Shown in pieces: positions 61,966 to 64,000 of a stretch of 64,000 bases of DNA; the stretch's first letter is position 1, and the number at the start of each line of letters is the position of its first letter. The stretch covers positions 1 to 64,000 of the forward strand of contig NZ_BAXB01000006.1 of assembly GCF_000698145.1 (NCBI RefSeq), in the 5' to 3' direction. The translations under genes were made by a program, and so were the position numbers. Source of the DNA: Geomicrobium sp. JCM 19039. GTDB lineage: Bacteria; Bacillota; Bacilli; Bacillales; Marinococcaceae. The notes under the pieces were generated by a model. The model searched no databases and was not told the origin of the DNA. It saw only the letters and a program-made list of their open reading frames with translations.

Positions 61966-62485
61966 TTAATATCCTCCTTTGTTTTTTGACACCAGAGTAG
62001 TTCAGCTTGTGCTATTTCTTTGCCGTAATTTAAGGTGTACAGCCAAAATTCTGATTCGTCGTTGTTGCAAATATTCGTTTCAATTTGTTCATAAACGTCT
62101 AGTTTTGCTTGTAGAAGCTCCGCCTGCTCCTCTAAATGAGCGACTGCCTGCTTCCTCGTCATTTCGGTTCCAAAAAACAATTTTACGAGCAATTCGTTTT
62201 TCACGACACTTGTATCATGAATCGCGTCTCGAGCCACCGATGAAGCATGCGCCTGCCTGCAAGTGTGATCGTGTATTGTTTCTTTTCCGGGGCGCCTTCA
62301 GTTCTCACAACCGATTGCGTCGCATACCCCTCCTCGACAAGTACTTTTAATGCAGGATAAATTTGCCCATAACTCATTTTCCAAAAATGTTGAAAGCTCG
62401 CATCCATCAAGTTTTTGATCTCGTAACCGGTTTGACAGCCAGTCGTCAAAATGCCAAGAATGATCCATTTCGTTTCCGTTTTCAC
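61950..62485 (-). CDS. PadR family transcriptional regulator (one frameshift)
   Basis: The N-terminal winged helix reads WIILGILTTGCQTGYEIKNL and FWKMSYGQIYPALKVLVEEGYATQS, the standard PadR pattern with YPAL, followed by YTITLAGRRMLHRW. The frame breaks at about 62234-62235; one more G gives RWARDAIHDTSVVKNELLVKLFFG, and the C-terminal Vir_AT-like coiled-coil domain follows. The start GTG follows GGAGG that is itself part of a 46-bp palindrome. It is probably an autorepressor. Confidence 0.88.
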
Positions 62486-62490
62486 TAGCC

Positions 62491-62536
62491 ACCTCCATAT
62501 ATCTTTGAGATATGTATCTTAAAGATATATGGAGGT
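62491..62536. promoter_or_regulatory. 46-bp palindromic operator of the PadR operon
   Basis: The arms ACCTCCATATATCTTT and AAAGATATATGGAGGT are perfect 16-bp complements, and the 14 bp between them (GAGATATGTATCTT) are also nearly symmetric with one mismatched pair. It covers the ribosome site of padR and the probable promoter region. PadR proteins bind such AT-rich dyads. Confidence 0.75.
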
Positions 62537-62729
62537 TTTGAAAAAGTCAATAAATTTTTTGGGGTGGCTAAAAAAAGACGTTTAAAGAGAGGCGTAGGTG
62601 GGGGAAGCGGCTATGAAATTTTTGAAGGAGGAAATGATTAATTTACTTGTTAACATGAAGGGTATATAGGGGCAATCGGATAAGTGCTGGCTATGGGCAG
62701 ATTTCCACAGATTGGATCGCTTATTCGGC

Positions 62730-62855
62730 TAAAATCTTCCCATTGGCCTTACTATGGTAAGATTTCCAGTTTCTAAGGTAAGATTTTCAACTATATACCT
62801 CGTAAGACAATGAAAATCCCACCATATCAGATTCCATGGAAAGATTTCTGTGCTA
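62730..62855. repeat. Second cluster of CTATGGTAAGATTT motifs
   Basis: Examples are ACTATGGTAAGATTTCC (about 62752), CTAAGGTAAGATTTTC (about 62773), AAAATCCCACCATA (about 62814) and CATGGAAAGATTTC (about 62835). These match the motif cluster at 7420-7576, including the adjacent ATTCGGCTAAAATC phrase. Confidence 0.5.
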
Positions 62856-62982
62856 TAGGCCGCCGCCTTGGGTCTTGTTTTGCCAATCTTACTCAGTGTC
62901 ATCGCATTTCGTTTACAATGAACAGCAACCGAACGTAAAGAGTGAAACGATCGATTCTTCTAAAACAGCCACGTACTCAACT

Positions 62983-63008
62983 TGCTCACGCAATCGATTG
63001 CGTGAGCA
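62983..63008. repeat. Perfect 26-bp palindrome upstream of the NERD gene
   Basis: TGCTCACGCAATC is followed directly by its exact reverse complement. It is 135 bp upstream of the NERD gene. It could be a regulator site or a cruciform/hairpin. Confidence 0.6.
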
Positions 63009-63142
63009 GCATTAAATGGCGGAAATATGAAGGATCTCAGTAATAGATTGCATCGTTTATGTGAGCGTAACTAATAATTTTTTATCGTTGCAGGAAAATG
63101 TCTCACATTGGCGAACTAAATTAGGTATAAAGGAGGGGATTT

Positions 63143-63886
63143 ATGATTGATATTGTGAAAGAACTGCGTAAGCCTGAACAAGTTTGGATTTTAGAAGCAT
63201 TATCTCGCAGGGTGCCGCCAGGTGACGCCCGCACTGTTCAGGAGGTAGAAGGAAAACTTCGGCGCGCGCAGGCAGGTTTTGCCGGAGAAAAGCAGCTGTT
63301 TTTTTACCTGCAAAGTTTGGCAGGTAGTGCTCAGACTCATTTGTTGCTCCATAACGTACGCCTCGTAGACGAATCTGCATATCAAATGGATGTCGACGTG
63401 CTCACCACTCGCTATGTGCTCATCCTCGAAGTCAAACACATTCATGGACTCGTTCATTTTGGCGACCATGACCAATTCACGCGCGAAGACAAAAATGTTG
63501 AGATTTTCTCGAACCCCCTTGAGCAGTGTCTACGTCAAGAACGCCTCTTAAAAACCTTTCTTGAATTCCACAACTTACCCGCTCATTTCCCAGTATTCAG
63601 CCGCGTCGTTTTCACATCAAACAAGACAATTTTAAGTGTATCAGAGGTGTGTAAAACAACCATTCGCGAACGCGTTTGGCGCGGCGACGCCGTTTTGTCC
63701 AAAATGAAAGAGTTGAATTATCACCCCAGTCTTGACCAGATCCCAGTAAAAGAAGTGTACCGGCTTGCCCATGTGATGATGCAGCACCATACACCGGCAT
63801 GGTTTAGCCACTTACGCAAAAAGGACTGGCGATCAAAACTCTGCAAAGAGGAGTCTACTGTCGAGATTGTTATAGCTACAACATAA
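63143..63886 (+). CDS. NERD domain protein (nuclease-related)
   Basis: The 247-residue protein has an N-terminal NERD domain: AGFAGEKQLFFYL (conserved G-x-x-GE), LLLHNVRLVDES, QMDVDVLTTRYVLILEVKHIHGLV (D...E-x-K of the restriction-like nuclease core). The C-terminal half is helical with no domain I recognise. NERD proteins are widespread in Bacillus and their role is not settled. AAAGGAGGGG precedes the ATG. 63887-64000 holds nothing I can identify. Confidence 0.85.
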   Translation: MIDIVKELRKPEQVWILEALSRRVPPGDARTVQEVEGKLRRAQAGFAGEKQLFFYLQSLAGSAQTHLLLHNVRLVDESAYQMDVDVLTTRYVLILEVKHIHGLVHFGDHDQFTREDKNVEIFSNPLEQCLRQERLLKTFLEFHNLPAHFPVFSRVVFTSNKTILSVSEVCKTTIRERVWRGDAVLSKMKELNYHPSLDQIPVKEVYRLAHVMMQHHTPAWFSHLRKKDWRSKLCKEESTVEIVIATT

Positions 63887-64000
63887 TTCGGCAAATAAAC
63901 AATGTTTATTGGATATGCAATAGTTGTGGAGTGAAAGATCGTCGACCTTACGTCCAAAGTTTGCTTGATTATGCAATGCTTATTAGCCCTATCATTACGA

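Larger units (their letters stand above)
62541..63142. other. Gene-free 0.6-kb gap with motif cluster and palindrome
   Basis: No convincing gene is seen on either strand. It contains a second cluster of the ACCATAG/CTATGGTAAGATTT motif at 62730-62855 and a 26-bp perfect palindrome at 62983-63008. Confidence 0.5.

Overview
This window is the replication-origin region of a low-GC Gram-positive, endospore-forming member of the Bacillaceae. The evidence is the gene order dnaA-dnaN-yaaA-recF-remB-gyrB-gyrA on one strand and rpmH-rnpA-yidC-jag-mnmE-mnmG-rsmG-noc-parA-parB on the other, plus bofA (sporulation), RemB, a serS T-box leader and a long Bacillus-type SRP RNA. Very acidic linkers on two secreted lipoproteins hint at a haloalkaliphile such as a Geomicrobium- or Shouchella-like genus. 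The genus is an inference, not a reading.

Layout. Positions 1-4.5 kb (minus strand) hold an rRNA-operon promoter at the edge, then bofA, yaaL, recR, yaaK, dnaX, the SRP RNA, tadA and tRNA-Ser. Positions 4.6-26 kb are an accessory block between tRNA-Ser and serS, which are close neighbours in B. subtilis. It carries panD, a possible sigma-B-controlled glycine-zipper protein, a methyltransferase, an ECF transporter S subunit, an amidohydrolase, an MFS exporter, two complete oligopeptide ABC transporter operons, an extra pair of divergent permeases and two Lrp/AsnC regulators. Positions 26-42 kb are core again: serS with T-box, dacA, guaB, yaaC, gyrA, gyrB, remB, recF, yaaA, dnaN and dnaA. A bipartite oriC flanks dnaA (about 40.16-40.34 and 41.95-42.28 kb). 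Positions 42.4-59.8 kb (mostly plus strand) run from rpmH through the chromosome-segregation genes noc, parA and parB to ychF, with small membrane proteins, an aminotransferase and yyaC. Positions 59.8-64 kb are accessory: a nucleotidyltransferase/kinase-like gene pair, a DUF4188 gene coupled to a PadR regulator with a 46-bp palindromic operator, and a NERD-domain protein.

Two properties dominate. First, 16 genes, including essential dnaA, gyrA, serS, dnaX, tadA and ychF, are each broken by one or two single-base shifts, 20 in all. Nearly all are repaired by adding one base beside a short homopolymer. This is the signature of a homopolymer-undercalling sequencer and not of gene decay, so I annotate each as one gene. 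Second, the non-coding gaps at 31.5-32.5 kb and 44.5-45.3 kb share two families of dispersed repeats that bracket the origin; one contains a 36-bp palindrome with a compensatory base-pair change between copies.

The genes fit together as an origin-proximal housekeeping cluster: initiation (DnaA and its boxes), supercoiling (GyrAB), repair (RecF, RecR), tRNA modification (MnmE, MnmG, TadA) and segregation/nucleoid occlusion (Noc, ParA, ParB). An exact Noc-binding palindrome lies between guaB and dacA, and two parS-like sites lie at 4.3 and 31.2 kb. The inserted block is specialised for peptide or nickel-like ligand uptake.
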